Assembly: GCA_031769625.1 (NCBI GenBank)
Contig: JAUIMM010000124.1
Coordinates: forward strand, 11,993,001-12,057,000
DNA from: Taudactylus pleione
Taxonomy: Eukaryota; Chordata; Amphibia; Anura; Myobatrachidae
Length of the DNA stretch: 64,000 nucleotides
Direction: 5' to 3'
The notes beneath the pieces are model-generated. The model made no database searches and was not told where the DNA came from. It saw only the letters and a list, made by a program, of their open reading frames with translations. Positions within the stretch are counted from its first letter, which is position 1, and each line of letters starts with the position of its first letter. Of the stretch, positions 34,243-44,900 are shown one piece after another. Position numbers and translations under genes: made by a program.

Positions 34243-34393
34243 CAGTTAGTGTGAAACAGTAGCGCCATCTAGTGTTAAAAAGTTTCCAAATCACATCCAG
34301 AACGTGACTGCCTAAGGAGAGGTTTGTTGGAGGACGATGTGTAAACAAACATTCTTACACTCCCAGGCAACACCGGGTACTCCAGCTAGTATA
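33157..34393 (+). mobile_element. Helitron, 5' end to CTAG 3' end, internally deleted
   Basis: The 5' end TCTACTATATAAAAGCG starts with the canonical TC. The 3' end is 'cccaggcaacaccgggtact' followed by CCAGCTAGT, with a short GC hairpin (CCCAG/CGGG) just upstream of the terminal CTAG, at 34392. Helicase coding is reduced to a remnant near 33950-34167. A copy of the 3' end at 34202 comes from a local duplication. Helitrons move by rolling-circle replication and make no target duplication; the flanking A and T agree with that. Confidence 0.75.
33840..34167 (+). pseudogene. Helitron helicase remnant
   Basis: The plus-strand frame near 33970-34167 reads EALGRVYSVHPTNFECFYL, then after an in-frame stop TGPTSFEDLRTVDGEV and CHTFREACLRR-LLENDV. 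This block is the conserved stretch between the Rep and helicase parts of vertebrate Helitron proteins. The frame upstream (about 33840-33940) is uncertain. Rep catalytic histidines and helicase ATPase motifs are absent. Confidence 0.7.
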
Positions 34394-34490
34394 TATATAT
34401 GTATATATATATATATATTTATATTTCAGTTAGTGTGAAACAGTAGCGCCATCTAATGTCAAAAAGTTTCCAAATCACATCCTGAACGTG
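34132..34490. repeat. ~180-bp tandem duplication across a Helitron/Penelope junction
   Basis: 'tgcctaaggagag' through the Helitron end 'actccagctagt', a (TA)n run, then the Penelope-like terminal 'ttcagttagtgtgaaacagt' and 'aatcacatcc.gaacgtgac' occurs twice in a row (about 34132-34309 and 34310-34490). The second copy keeps the intact Helitron hairpin; the first has lost about 12 bp of it. (TA)n tracts at about 34206-34240 and 34388-34420 differ in length. Confidence 0.85.
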
Positions 34491-35590
34491 ACTTAAACAC
34501 GATTTCTGTTATTTTCCAAAAGGAATCCAAAGAGGGAATTTGTGTGCGTCAATCCACAGCAATAAAAATAAATAAATAAATAAAGTGCTTTAATAAACAA
34601 AAAATTGTCTCTGTGTAATTCTTACAGAAACCTTCACCTTTCAATATCATAGGTTTTGTGCATATAAAGTGCACCAGTGCAGTAATGTATCCAAAAAGTA
34701 AAGTGCACTATACTTGGGCAGAAACTCAACAACAAAAATAAAGTGCTCTATGCTTGTGCAAAAAATTCCACAACAAATATAAAGTGCACAGTGCGTGTGC
34801 TACACAATATACTATAAATACTTCAAAAACAATCAAAGTGCAAGTGCTCGTACCATCAGAGTTATTCTTTTGTCCTTGACGTCCACAAAGCCACTCAAGA
34901 GGATTTCATGGTGAAGCATAAAAAGAGTATGGATACCAATGAGTAAAAACACATTTAATAAAAAAAGCATCTAAAACATACATGTAAGAGTAGAAAGGTC
35001 TGGCTTGGGGTCATCTCAAAACAAAGTCTGGACCATTAACACCAGGAATGCCTCAATGCGTTTTGTCAGCTATCTCTGTAGCAGGACTTCTTCAGAAGGA
35101 TATTTACATGTCACCCAGAGCCCCCTTATATACCTGTATTAATGGGAGTTAGTAATCCTAGTATGAAAAAGATGGTGGATCTTGTGAAGAATGCGCATGT
35201 GCAAGCACTATGCATCATGGGAAGAAGGTAAACCTGAACTCCCTAAATTGTAGTGGAATCACAGTGATCTATAAACTCCCTATATAAATTGTCTACATAT
35301 ATACACTAGCCATATAGCTTACTGCAATGGCACGCATCTCCATGCATCCATCGTAATGTACCTGTGTGATGTCGCACATCGCCTATATATGAAGTGAGAA
35401 CTCCGCAAAGTGCAGCACCATCGTGTCTCACCTGTATGTGGTGTGTGGCTTCTTACACACTCAGCGCCATTACCTCTATCGTGCCGGACAGCATGTCCAT
35501 TGTTAATGATGTGTCTATAGCGATATGGGTCGCATGGGATTTTGGGAAATGTAGTCCACATGCATTTCACCACCCTTTTTGTTACATTTA
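34426..35590 (-). repeat. Left inverted terminal copy of the Penelope-like element
   Basis: The reverse complement of 49240-50427. Examples: 'gtgtgaaacagtagcgccat' here against 'atggcgctactgtttcacac' at 50398, and 'gcaggacttcttcagaagga' against 'tccttctgaagaagtcctgc' at 49738. Small indels and substitutions separate the arms. Inverted, truncated terminal repeats are a known feature of Penelope-like insertions. Confidence 0.9.
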
Positions 35591-35729
35591 TTTGTTGCAG
35601 TTGTTCTATAGGGTGTATTAGCTGCTGTTTGGTTTCCTACACATATATATAAAGAAATAAGGCATATTTATTATTGTATAGAATTAACTTTTGTAGAATC
35701 CACAGAAGTGGTAATACCAAAAGGACTGA

Positions 35730-36696
35730 TACAATCCAAAGGATCTTCAATGAAGACCAATCCATATCCCTGATAATCCCATTAAAACCCTGGATGATGC
35801 TTTTTGGGACCTGGAAAAACTCCTCACCAAAGAAGTAAAACTTTGGTGGGATATGAGTTTAGAACAATATATAAAAGTAAATAGGGTGGCTAGGTGTCTA
35901 AGGATCATAAAAAAAACCTAGTCTCATGACAACAAATGAACAGTTTCAAACAGAATGGGATCTTGTTCTCCATGATTGCTCAAACAAATTAATGCAATTG
36001 ATTACACGTGAAAGAAAAAGAGAACTTGACCAATTAGAAAAATAAATAAAAATTAAAGAGAAGTTATTAGAACAATCTAACAGTATTGAGGATTTTAAAG
36101 CAAATGAAGTGGTCCTATGTAAAAACAATTGATAAAATAGAAGATGAGATCATTTACACCAAAGAGAAGAAATATCTCTGTGATAAATCAAATTACAATA
36201 ATGACAAAATCAAACAATAGAATAGAAGCAAAATAAGGCAAAATAATAGAAAGGAACAAACAAAGATTAGGAAGTATAGTGAATGGACTACTGTACCCTT
36301 CAAACCTAAGAGACATTTTGATCAATATGATACAACACCAAGAATCAAAACACATAACAGATTTACAGCATTAAATAGATTGGGATCAGACACGGACAGT
36401 GAGGTATTTCTCCGGTCACTCCCTTAGTGAGAAAAAAATCATATCCAATGCTGAAAGAAAACCAGTACAAAACGTCACCTTGAAAAAGAGGTTTTATAGA
36501 AGACAAGGAAACAGAGGAGGGAGGAAGAGATTACAGCATAAAAGGAGAAGAAACATGAGGTATCAATAAAGGTGGTACCTTTAACCTGTCTAACCAATCC
36601 CTATCAAACTCGGATTTATCCCTTTTAAAAAAAGAGTTTAACTTATGTACCAACAGCTTCACTGAATAAATTTCAAATGTTTATTGATTTAAATAA
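35730..36696 (+). pseudogene. Penelope-like protein, N-terminal part
   Basis: The frame reads TLDDAFWDLEKLLTKEVKLW and WDMSLEQYIKVNRVARCLRI, the conserved region upstream of the reverse transcriptase in Penelope-like proteins. Frameshifts and stops follow (after 35910). The stretch ends at MFIDLNK, which is cut by the insertion at 36697. Deleting that insertion with one copy of TAA joins it in frame to FVRKLTLKRHF at 39530. Confidence 0.65.
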
Positions 36697-36882
36697 AGCC
36701 CTTTTTAAACATACGACCTCTGAAATTTCCTGCTCACACCCGGGAATTTCTCTTGTGCAGGTATTTGCACGAGACCCCCTTTCACACTACAGAGTCTACC
36801 CGGGAAATTCCCAGGTAGACCCCTTTCAGACATAAGCAGGGTTTTTCATTGTTTTACACAGTTTTATTAAAGTGGATGGTAA

Positions 36883-38545
36883 GGTGCAGAGGGACAGGTG
36901 GGGAAAGTGACAGAGGGACAGGTGGGGAAAGTGACAGAGGGACAGGTGGGGAAAGTGGCAGAGGGACAGGTGGGGAAAGTGGCAGAGGGACAGGTGGGGA
37001 AAGTGACAGAGGGACAGGTGGGGAAAGTGGCAGAGGGACAGGTAGGGGAAAGAGACAGAGGGACAGGTGGGGAAAGTGACAGAGGGACAGGTGGGGAAAG
37101 TGACAAAGGGACAGATGGGGAAAGTGACAGAGGGACAGGTGGGGAAAGTGGCAGAGGGACAGGTGGGGAAAGTGGCAGAGGGACAGGTGGGGAAAGTGAC
37201 AGAGGGACAGGTAGGGAAAGTGACAGGGACAGGTGGGGAAAGTGACAGGGACAGGTGGGGAACGTGACAGAGGGACAGGTGGGGAAAGTGACAGGGACAG
37301 GTGGGGAAAGTGACAGAGACAGGTGGGGAAAGTGACAGGGACAGGTGGGGAAGTGACAGGGACAGGTGGGGAAAGTGACAGAGGGACAGGTGGGGAAAGT
37401 GACAGGGACAGGTGGGGAAAGTGACAGAGGGACAGGTAGGGGAAAGTGACAGAGGGACAGGTGGGGAAAGTGACAGGGACAGGTGGGGAAAGTGGCAGAG
37501 GGACAGGTGGGGAAAGTGACAGAGGGACAGGTGGGGAAAGTGACAGGGACAGGTGGGGAAAGTGACAGGGACAGGTGGGGAACGTGACAGAGGGACAGGT
37601 GGGGAAAGTGACAGGGACAGGTGGGGAAAGTGACAGAGACAGGTGGGGAAAGTGACAGAGACAGGTGGGGAAGTGACAGGGACAGGTGGGAAAAGTGACA
37701 GGGACAGGTGGGGAAAGTGACAGAGGGACAGGTGGGGAAAGTGACAGGGACAGGTGGGGAAAGTGACAGGGACAGGTGGGGAAAGTGACAGAGGGACAGG
37801 TGGGGAAAGTGACAGAGGGACAGGTGGGGAAAGTGACAGGGACAGGTGGGGAAAGTGACAGAGGGACAGGTGGGGAAAGTGACAGGGACAGGTGGGGAAA
37901 GTGACAGAGGGACAGGTAGGGGAAAGTGACAGAGGGACAGGTGGGGAAAGTGACAGGGACAGGTGGGGAAAGTGGCAGAGGGACAGGTGGGGAAAGTGAC
38001 AGAGGGACAGGTGGGGAAAGTGACAGAGGGACAGGTGGGGAAAGTGACAGAGGGACAGGTGGGGAAAGTGACAGGGACAGGTGGGGAAAGTGACAGGGAC
38101 AGGTGGGGAACGTGACAGAGGGACAGGTGGGGAAAGTGACAGGGACAGGTGGGGAAAGTGACAGAGACAGGTGGGGAAAGTGACAGAGACAGGTGGGGAA
38201 GTGACAGGGACAGGTGGGAAAAGTGACAGGGACAGGTGGGGAAAGTGACAGAGGGACAGGTGGGGAAAGTGACAGGGACAGGTGGGGAAAGTGACAGGGA
38301 CAGGTGGGGAAAGTGACAGAGGGACAGGTGGGGAAAGTGACAGAGGGACAGGTGGGGAAAGTGACAGGGACAGGTGGGGAAAGTGGCAGAGGGACAGGTG
38401 GGGAAAGTGACAGGGACAGGTGGGGAAAGTGGCAGAGGGACAGGTGGGGAAAGTGACAGAGGGACAGGTGAGGAAAGTGGCAGAGGGACTGGTGGGGAAA
38501 GTGACAGAGGGACAGGTGGGGAAAGTGGCAGAGGGACAGGTCACT
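36883..38545. repeat. Minisatellite of 24-bp and 21-bp units, about 72 copies
   Basis: The unit GGGACAGGTGGGGAAAGTGA is followed by CAGA (24 bp) or C (21 bp), the two lengths interspersed irregularly; a few copies carry GTGGC, 'tagggg' or a deleted base. Rare marker variants ('ggaacgtgacag' at about 37259, 37579 and 38108; 'gggaagtgacag' at about 37348, 37669 and 38189) recur in the same order, showing larger block duplications. The 572- and 602-residue minus-strand ORFs (CHFPHLSL-type) are translations of the array in a phase without stops, not genes. Confidence 0.95.
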
Positions 38546-38734
38546 GAAAATATCTGCTCCTACTCCCTCTCTCTCCCCCCAGCCCCTCTCCCGTATGCAG
38601 CATGTGTGAAAGAGCAGAGCAGTCTCCCTGTACTTGTAGTTTCCCAGCGCAGCTCCATGCAACAGTGAGAATACGGGGAGGCTGTAATCTCTCCCTCCAC
38701 TTCTGCCTGGTGACAGATGGAAAATTCCCCAGCT

Positions 38735-39240
38735 GGGGCTGAGGACAGAGGGGCCGCTGCTCTCAGTGCTGCCGGAGGTGAGTATGGGAAGGGGGTGGTG
38801 CGGGCGCTGTTACCGGCGGCGCTGCTACCGCTGGTAATTACAGGGACAGGGGAGCCGCTGCTCTCAGTGCTGCTGGCTGTAAGTATGGGAAGGGGGGGTG
38901 TGGGTGCTGTTACCAGTGGCACTGCTTCCACAGGTAATTACAGAGACAGGGGGGCCGCTGCTCTCAGTGCTGCTGGTGGTGAGTATGTGAAGGGCAGGTG
39001 CAGGCGCTGTTACCTGCGGCACTGCTACCACCGGTAATTACAGAGACAGGGGGGCTGCTGCTCTCAGTGCTGCCGGCGGTGAGTATTGGAAGGGGGGGTG
39101 CGGGCACTGTTGCTGGCGGCGCTGCTACCGCCAGTAATTACAGGGACAGGGGGGCCGCTGCTCTCAGTGCTGCTGGTGGTGAGTATGGGAAGGGGAGGTG
39201 CGGGCACTGTTACCAGCAGTAATTACAGGGATAGGGGGTG
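38735..39240. repeat. ~102-bp tandem repeat, about 5 copies
   Basis: The unit runs from 'ccgctgctctcagtgctgct', 'ggtgagtatgggaagggg' and 'tgcgggcactgttacc' to 'gccggtaattacagggacag'. Starts lie at about 38755, 38857, 38959, 39059 and 39162. Each unit holds GTGAGTATG, a strong splice-donor match, right after a CTG-rich block. No meaningful ORF. Confidence 0.85.
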
Positions 39241-39529
39241 ATTATATGGGCCACTGGTGCTGCCTCTCTGCTGGCTCAGTCCAAGCCAGGGCCAATCAGA
39301 AGCTGCCTAGGGCAGCCCGGGAGTAAAATCCCTGGGTTGCACCATTCACACTAGAGCAGGGTAGTCTTCCCAGGACTTAAGTCCTGGGAAATACCCTGGT
39401 CAATTGTAGGGTCGGCTACCCGGGAACGTGTTCCGGGGTAGGTACCTTTCACACACACATGAGACCCAGGAATTTTGGCCGAGGCAGGCCAAAATCCCAG
39501 GAATCTCAGTATGTCTGAAAGGGGTATAA

Positions 39530-40493
39530 GTTTGTTCGCAAATTAACTCTAAAAAGACACTTTGTGAAAAAAAGAAGTAGGAATTAGAAGAAATTATGAA
39601 AATATCTCTAAGTCTGGTTTAAAACCAGTATCCAAATATTATCCTCAAGAATCTAAAAGCAGCCACATTGATACCTTTTACAAAATGGTGAAAAAAGATT
39701 TGTGTACAGATAATGTTAAGACAAAGTAAAAATAATTTGAGTAATTTTGAAATAACATTCGCTCAAAATTTTGAAATCCAATGAAAATCTTGTTTTCAAA
39801 CAGGCTGACAAATGGGGAGGGCTGGTTATAATGAATCGTGCTGACTACAAAAAAGAGGCCCTCAGATTACTTCTTATAAACTATTATCTAAAGATCCCAC
39901 TAAAGAATTTCTGGATAAATTTTATTCTCTTTTAAATCATGGTTTTAAAAAGAAAATTATTAATAAGGATGAATTTGATTTTTTAAATATTAATAACCCT
40001 GTGATTCCAATATTTTATTTTTTACCCAATATCCACAAATAGCTAATAAATCCACCAGGGAGGCCAATAATTTCAGGAATTGACTCCCTTATGGGCAGAA
40101 TATGTGAATTGTTTTTAAAAAAAATATGTAAAGGAACTTGGGTCATATATTAAAGATACGACTGCAGTATTACAAATTTTAAAAGGATTGATTTGGAAAG
40201 ATAGTTACTATTGGGTTACGATTGATGTTCAGTCATTATATACCTCCATTATGCGCAAAAAAGGTATTCTATCCTGTAGGGAGTTTTTGGATACTGATCC
40301 CACATTGACTGAAGAACATAGAGAATTTATTTGTATTTTAATTGAATTCATCCTACAACACAATTATTTTACATTTTTGGAGAATTTTTACTTACAGATC
40401 TGTGGCACGGTCATTGGCACTGTTTTCTTTCCCAGCTTTGCCAATCTTCATATGGGGAGCTGAATAATGTCTATGTCATTTAAAGAGAATTTT
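39530..40493 (+). pseudogene. Penelope-like reverse transcriptase, palm part
   Basis: FVRKLTLKRHF at 39530 opens the segment. LPNIHK, GRPIISGIDSLMGRI (about 40005-40100), TIDVQSLYTSI (about 40217-40250) and YLQICGTVIGTVFFP, then FANLHMGS (about 40390-40462) are the ordered RT motifs of this class. DVQSLYTS is motif A with its metal-binding Asp. A TGA follows HMGS where relatives have Trp. The frame runs on through MSMSFKENF up to the Harbinger insertion. Several stops and frameshifts occur around 39730-39940. Confidence 0.75.
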
Positions 40494-41166
40494 GGGCCTG
40501 ATTCAGACCCACTCGCAAGCGGGCGAACGTACGTTAGGCGTACGTACAAAAATATTTAAATTCAAGGGCTCGCTCGTATTTTCAAACGCATCTAAAAATC
40601 CTCCCCAAACTCAGACGACCCCTCCTCTAACTAACGAGCGTGCGAAATAGCGAGCGTACATCCCCAAAATGGCTTGAAGGGAACGCACGCACAAGTATAA
40701 GCCGGAAGTGGCCTTGTCAGATGTCGATTACCTGCTCCTTTATTCTGCCTACCTCCATCAATCGTATCATGCCAATCAATGAATCAATTACCTTTTTTTT
40801 TTTTTTTTTTCAACACAATGCAAGAAACTTTACTCTTGTCCGTGTTTGTGTTTTCACGCAGAATACGTACGGCTTAAACATTCGCTTTTATTGTTCAATA
40901 AACATGTTACCCACAATTAAACAATTGTTCTATTGCTTTGAATCCCCGCATATTTCCCGGGGTTCATTTCTTTATTTAAATTTGCTTACGCATGTCACTG
41001 CATCAAGCCTATCATAACTCTCCAGAGATTTGTGGCCCTGTCGAACACATGACTCATACACTAACCAATAGAATTGCTCCTGTTAATTTCCCAAATACAT
41101 TAGCCAATCAGAATTTTTTTGGCCACTTTATCAAAAATTAATTTTTGGAAAAACACCATTGCCATC

Positions 41167-42471
41167 ATGAGAGCCTCCGCATTCACCAAGCGCGAGCTGC
41201 TGGTGCTAACGGAGGTGATAGATAGGCGTATCACCAGCCAGCCTCCACCCATCACCAACCGGCAGAAGCGTTCCGCATATGCGGAGGCACGGGCCCGCCT
41301 GCGCTCCTTCGGCTCACGCCGCAACATCGGCCAGCTGGAGCGCAGGTGGTCGGACCTGCAACGGCGAACGCCCCGCTTGCTGGCATGCTTTCGCATGCAG
41401 ATTTCAGAAAGTAAGTTTTATTTATTTTGTTTATCATGTTTGTCTTTGTGGCCCAAACTGCGTGGGCATGTTGTCATGTCTGTCCAATTTATTCATTCTC
41501 CTCATATTTGCCTGGCCATGTTTTCCCTCTATTTCTTAATTATTAATTCTCCTCATATTTGCATGGCCATGTTTTCCCTCTATTTCTTAATTATTCATTC
41601 TCCTCATATTTGCATGGCCATGTTTTCCCTCTATTTCATAATTATTCATTCTCCTCATATTTGCATGTTTTTTCTTGTTGGGGGGTGTTTTTAAATTGTT
41701 TTTTGGCCAGGATTTGTGCTGAAACTAACCACAATTTGTTTGACATCTTTTAGGGGGACAGCCAAGACTACGCCGTCACTGTCCGGCCAGACGGCGGTCA
41801 CGCCCACTCTCCCCAACCCCCAGCCAACACTCCACCCCCAATAATTCCCCTATTCCCCACTCCTCCCCAGCCTTCCAAGACCCTCTCCCTGAAATGTCGG
41901 GCCTCCTTCCCCTCCGTCCCACTTCCCCCTTTCCTCCAACCACCCCTCTTCCAATTACCCCCTCCCCGGAGTCCGTAATAACCCCGCCCCGATCTTTGGG
42001 GAATGGAGGGTCCTTCGAGGAGGACGATGGTGGGACTTCCGGAGCTGCCGTTTTGTCACCCGGTATGTTTTTCTTTCGCCTTTTTTTTAAGCACAAACTG
42101 TTTGTATGTAATCATGTGTCGTTCCTTTATTCGGGGTTTTTGGGTCGACTTTTGTGGATTTAGCAGATTGCCTTTAACTGTTCCTGCTGATTTCAACATA
42201 CACATATCACACCTGGGGGAATTTGTACATAGGCCTTGTATTTTTGGCACCCCCCATTTTTTATTTTTTGGGTTATTTTTGGAGTGATTTCGTTGTATTT
42301 TATAATTTTTAATGTGGTTGCCCTATTGTTGTATTAATCCACACACTTTTCTCACCAACAGAGGAACAGAGGCGTCGTGACGAAGTTCAAGTTTGTGTGG
42401 CCCAGATGCGCCAACATATAATTGGTGTGCTCGTGGCCCTTGATCGTTTGTCTGGCATCCTTCGCCAATAG
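41167..42471 (+). CDS. Harbinger Myb/SANT-like protein 1 (three exons, 220 aa)
   Basis: Predicted exons are 41167-41410, 41754-42062 and 42362-42471, with donors AAA|GTAAGT and CCG|GTATGT and acceptors TTTTAG and AACAG. They total 663 nt and give one open frame. Residues 5-75 form a helix-rich Myb_DNA-bind_5-like domain: AFTKRELLVLTEVIDRR, SAYAEARARLRSFG, then QLERRWSDLQRRTPRLL. A Pro/Ser-rich linker (about 85-180) and a helical tail (EEQRRRDEVQVCVAQMRQH) follow. In known Harbinger transposons such a protein carries the transposase to the nucleus and binds subterminal DNA; that role is inferred here. A frame upstream of the ATG exists but uses no ATG. Family call from pattern only. Confidence 0.72.
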
Positions 42472-42496
42472 TTTGTTTTTTGGTTGCTTTTTTCAC

Positions 42497-42502
42497 ATTA
42501 AA
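42497..42502 (+). terminator. Possible poly(A) signal of Myb-like gene 1
   Basis: ATTAAA 26 bp after the stop codon at 42469-42471, followed by a T-rich stretch. A common variant of AATAAA, well placed for this gene. Confidence 0.4.
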
Positions 42503-42939
42503 TGTTATTTTTCAAACATACGTTCCGGCTAATTGGTTTTTGCAAACCCAAAGATTGTTAACCCTGACATAAGTAGACTGTTCCTGCAAGAATTTCCATT
42601 GTTTTAAAGTAAGATTGTGTTTTGTATTTGTATGTAAAACAGCCACAAGAAACACATTACAGTCACAATGTCATTTCCCTTTTTGGGTGTAGTGTCAATT
42701 AGATATTTCAACATTTTACAGGTTCCTAGTTGGTGTGCAAGCTGCTTAGGCCAATCTTACAAAGCCAAATGATTGTACAGGCTTCCTTTTGGTGTGGGTT
42801 TTGAACCAGAAAACATATTTCATTTTAGCTCAACTGGCGACAGTACTGGATTACCCCTTAGTCCAATGTACCGTGTGTGAACCTGGTTACACTTGCTGGT
42901 AACGTCCAAAAAAAGGAAGAACATTTCACTCAAAAAACA
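42503..42939. other. Convergent intergenic spacer of the Harbinger
   Basis: Noncoding sequence between the 3' ends of Myb-like gene 1 (plus) and the transposase gene (minus). No ORF or repeat of note. Confidence 0.4.
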
Positions 42940-42945
42940 TTTATT
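42940..42945 (-). terminator. Possible poly(A) signal of the transposase gene
   Basis: AATAAA on the minus strand, about 350 bp past the transposase stop at 43295. Convergent with gene 1 on the plus strand. Confidence 0.45.
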
Positions 42946-43294
42946 CACAACATAACTGATAAATCAAAGTGGTCACTCACAAAAAAAACACACAGTGATA
43001 ATCTCAAATACAACACATACCAAACTAAAACAAACCAAAAACAACAAATCAAGAACTGGTTGACGAAGGACCATGCCAACATGATTCCACAAACATGGCA
43101 TTGCGATATGGGTTCCATAATATATTCCCAAAATGTCCAGATCCAGGTTTGGTAAGGGTAGCAGGAAGTAGTGAGCGTTGGATTGCCAAAGATTATGTGA
43201 ACAAACAGAAGATGGTGGCAAAAAACCCACAAAATTAGAGGTTCGCAAACAAACCCAAACACATTAGGTATAAACACTGTTGTTTTGTACAAAC

Positions 43295-44416
43295 TTACCT
43301 AAAAAATCTGGCCACCACATCATCGCGTATGGCCCCCCCACATACTGACCTCCGACCAACCTCGGGGGGGCCATCCTCAGGTAAGGCATCCTCTGGCTGC
43401 ATTGGGACACCACTCCTTATGGCGATGTTGTGAAATATCCCACACAGGACCACAATTTTCGACACCATATCCGGCAAATACATGAGCTCGCCACCAGAGC
43501 GGAGGAGGCATCGGAATCGGCCTTTTAAAAGGCCGATACAGCGCTCCACCACTTGCCTGGTGGCTGTAAGTGCGGAATTATACGCACTTTGTGGGCCTGG
43601 TGTGGGAGCCAAATAAGGAGTGAGCAGCCAGGACATGCAAGGATATCCACTGTCTCCTATGGAAAAGAATAGACAACATCAGGAACACTGTGGATCAAGC
43701 TTAACATTGTTATGTACTAAAGGTCTCCACTTACCCAGAAGCCACGCATCACCAGCTTGTAGGTTGTTTAATATGTGCCATATCCCTGATTGCCGGATGA
43801 TGAAGGAGTCATGTGCACTTCCGGGTAATTTAGCATTCAGGGACAGGATCTGGAGGGAGGCATCACATACCACCATTACATTGAGGGAGTGATAGTGTTT
43901 CCTGTTTCGAAATATGGCCTCCAGCCGTGCTGGAGGCTGAAGTGGTATGTGAGTACCATCCACAACCCCTATGATGTGTGGGAAGGCAGCTATTTGGTAA
44001 AAATTGGCCTTGGACACACTAAGGGCACCCATATCCAAAGGCATTTGAATAAAATGATGGAGGTGCTTGAAAAGTGCCTCCATCACTGCCCTCAGGATCC
44101 TGGAAAAGGAGGATTGGGAGATGCCCGCCACTATTCCCACCGTTGTTTGAAATGATCCTGAGGCACAGAAATGTAACACCGCCATAAATTGCGTAAGTGG
44201 TGGTATTGCTGTTGGACTGTCAATTTGCCGCTCAAGATCACTTTCTATTAATTAGAGAGTGTCTATGATGATTTTGGGAGGTAGACGGTAGCGTCTTAAA
44301 ACCTCATCATCGGGCATTCCAAAAAGGGTGACATGTGTTCGAAATATCTGGGGCCTTGCATGCCTACGATGCCTACGCCTGGGACGAGATTGAGGTTGGT
44401 CGGCTTCCGGGAGCAT
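43295..44416 (-). pseudogene. Harbinger DDE transposase (HARBI1-like), one premature stop
   Basis: Minus-strand exons 44416-43735 and 43656-43295 join at LLG|DSGYP (donor CTGG|GTAAGT, acceptor CCATAG), 348 codons including stops. The N-terminus is Arg-rich (RPRRRHRRHARPQ). A TAA at 44249-44251 interrupts IIIDTL-LIESDLERQID; the frame is otherwise open. Catalytic residues: Asp in IGVVDGTHIPL, Asp in GSAHDSFI, Glu in ATRQVVERCIGLLKGRF. The enzyme would cut at GGGCC ends and duplicate 3 bp. The stop probably inactivates it unless read through or misread. The final codons RFFR precede TAAGT, so a further intron cannot be excluded. Confidence 0.85.
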
Positions 44417-44773
44417 GGCCAGAACAATCCGCCCCAGATCTACCTGAAATTCAAAGATTTCAATGTAAGGCTTTTGACCCACCCCAAAACTAAATTAAAA
44501 CAACTTAGCTTGATGATACCATCCATTGCTGCTTACATGCCGGGGTATTGTCATGATACGTCCAACCTGAAATTAAACACCAAAATTATTTGACACATTT
44601 CACTCTGTGCATTTTTGTTTAAAAATTTTGTGCTAGACCAAAGTTAAAATATGCGAAACACCCATTTTGCAAAACAGCAAAACGACATTTCACACAGTAC
44701 ATCAAAATGGGTTGAAATGTTTGCACAAAAAGCGAAAGATAAACCACAAAAAAGTAAAAATGATTATTAAGCC

Positions 44774-44900
44774 TTTAAAAATGCGCTAATTATTTCGCAT
44801 ACAAGTCACAAGAGTAACTACTAAAAATGCGCTAATTACTTCGCAAATACAAGTCACAAGAGTAACTACTAAAAATGCGCTAATTATTTCGCAAATACAA
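44774..44900. repeat. Three ~46-48 bp direct repeats with palindromic cores
   Basis: TGCGCTAATTATTTCGCA at 44782-44799, 44828-44845 (one C for T) and 44876-44893, each preceded by AAAAA and followed by 'acaagtcacaagagtaacta' in the first two. The TGCG...CGCA ends make each core an imperfect palindrome around AATTA. The spacing (46 and 48 bp) and the location between divergent genes suggest protein binding sites. Confidence 0.85.

Larger units (their letters stand above)
36697..39526. mobile_element. 2.83-kb TACCCCTTT-type element with large arrays, TSD TAA
   Basis: The left end AGCCCTTTTTAAACATAC and the right end (opposite strand) TACCCCTTTCAGACATAC are inverted, flanked by TAA at 36694-36696 and 39527-39529. 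The termini and TSD match the 408-bp MITE at 4874. 'Cccgggaa' blocks near both ends add subterminal symmetry. The interior is almost entirely tandem repeats and holds no transposase. Confidence 0.85.

Noticed and set aside
34206..34420. CRISPR-like alternation of repeats and spacers
   Set aside because: Just two (TA)n microsatellites in a tandem duplication; the genome is eukaryotic and no CRISPR array is expected or seen.
36826..38662. 572- and 602-residue minus-strand ORFs (CHFPHLSL repeats)
   Set aside because: They are the translation of a 21/24-bp minisatellite whose unit length keeps the frame open; no start context, splice structure or non-repeat domain supports a gene.
41252..41437. 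Minus-strand ORFs (61 and 98 residues) over Myb-like gene 1 exon 1
   Set aside because: Shadows of the plus-strand coding exon; the plus-strand frame has the domain pattern and splice sites.
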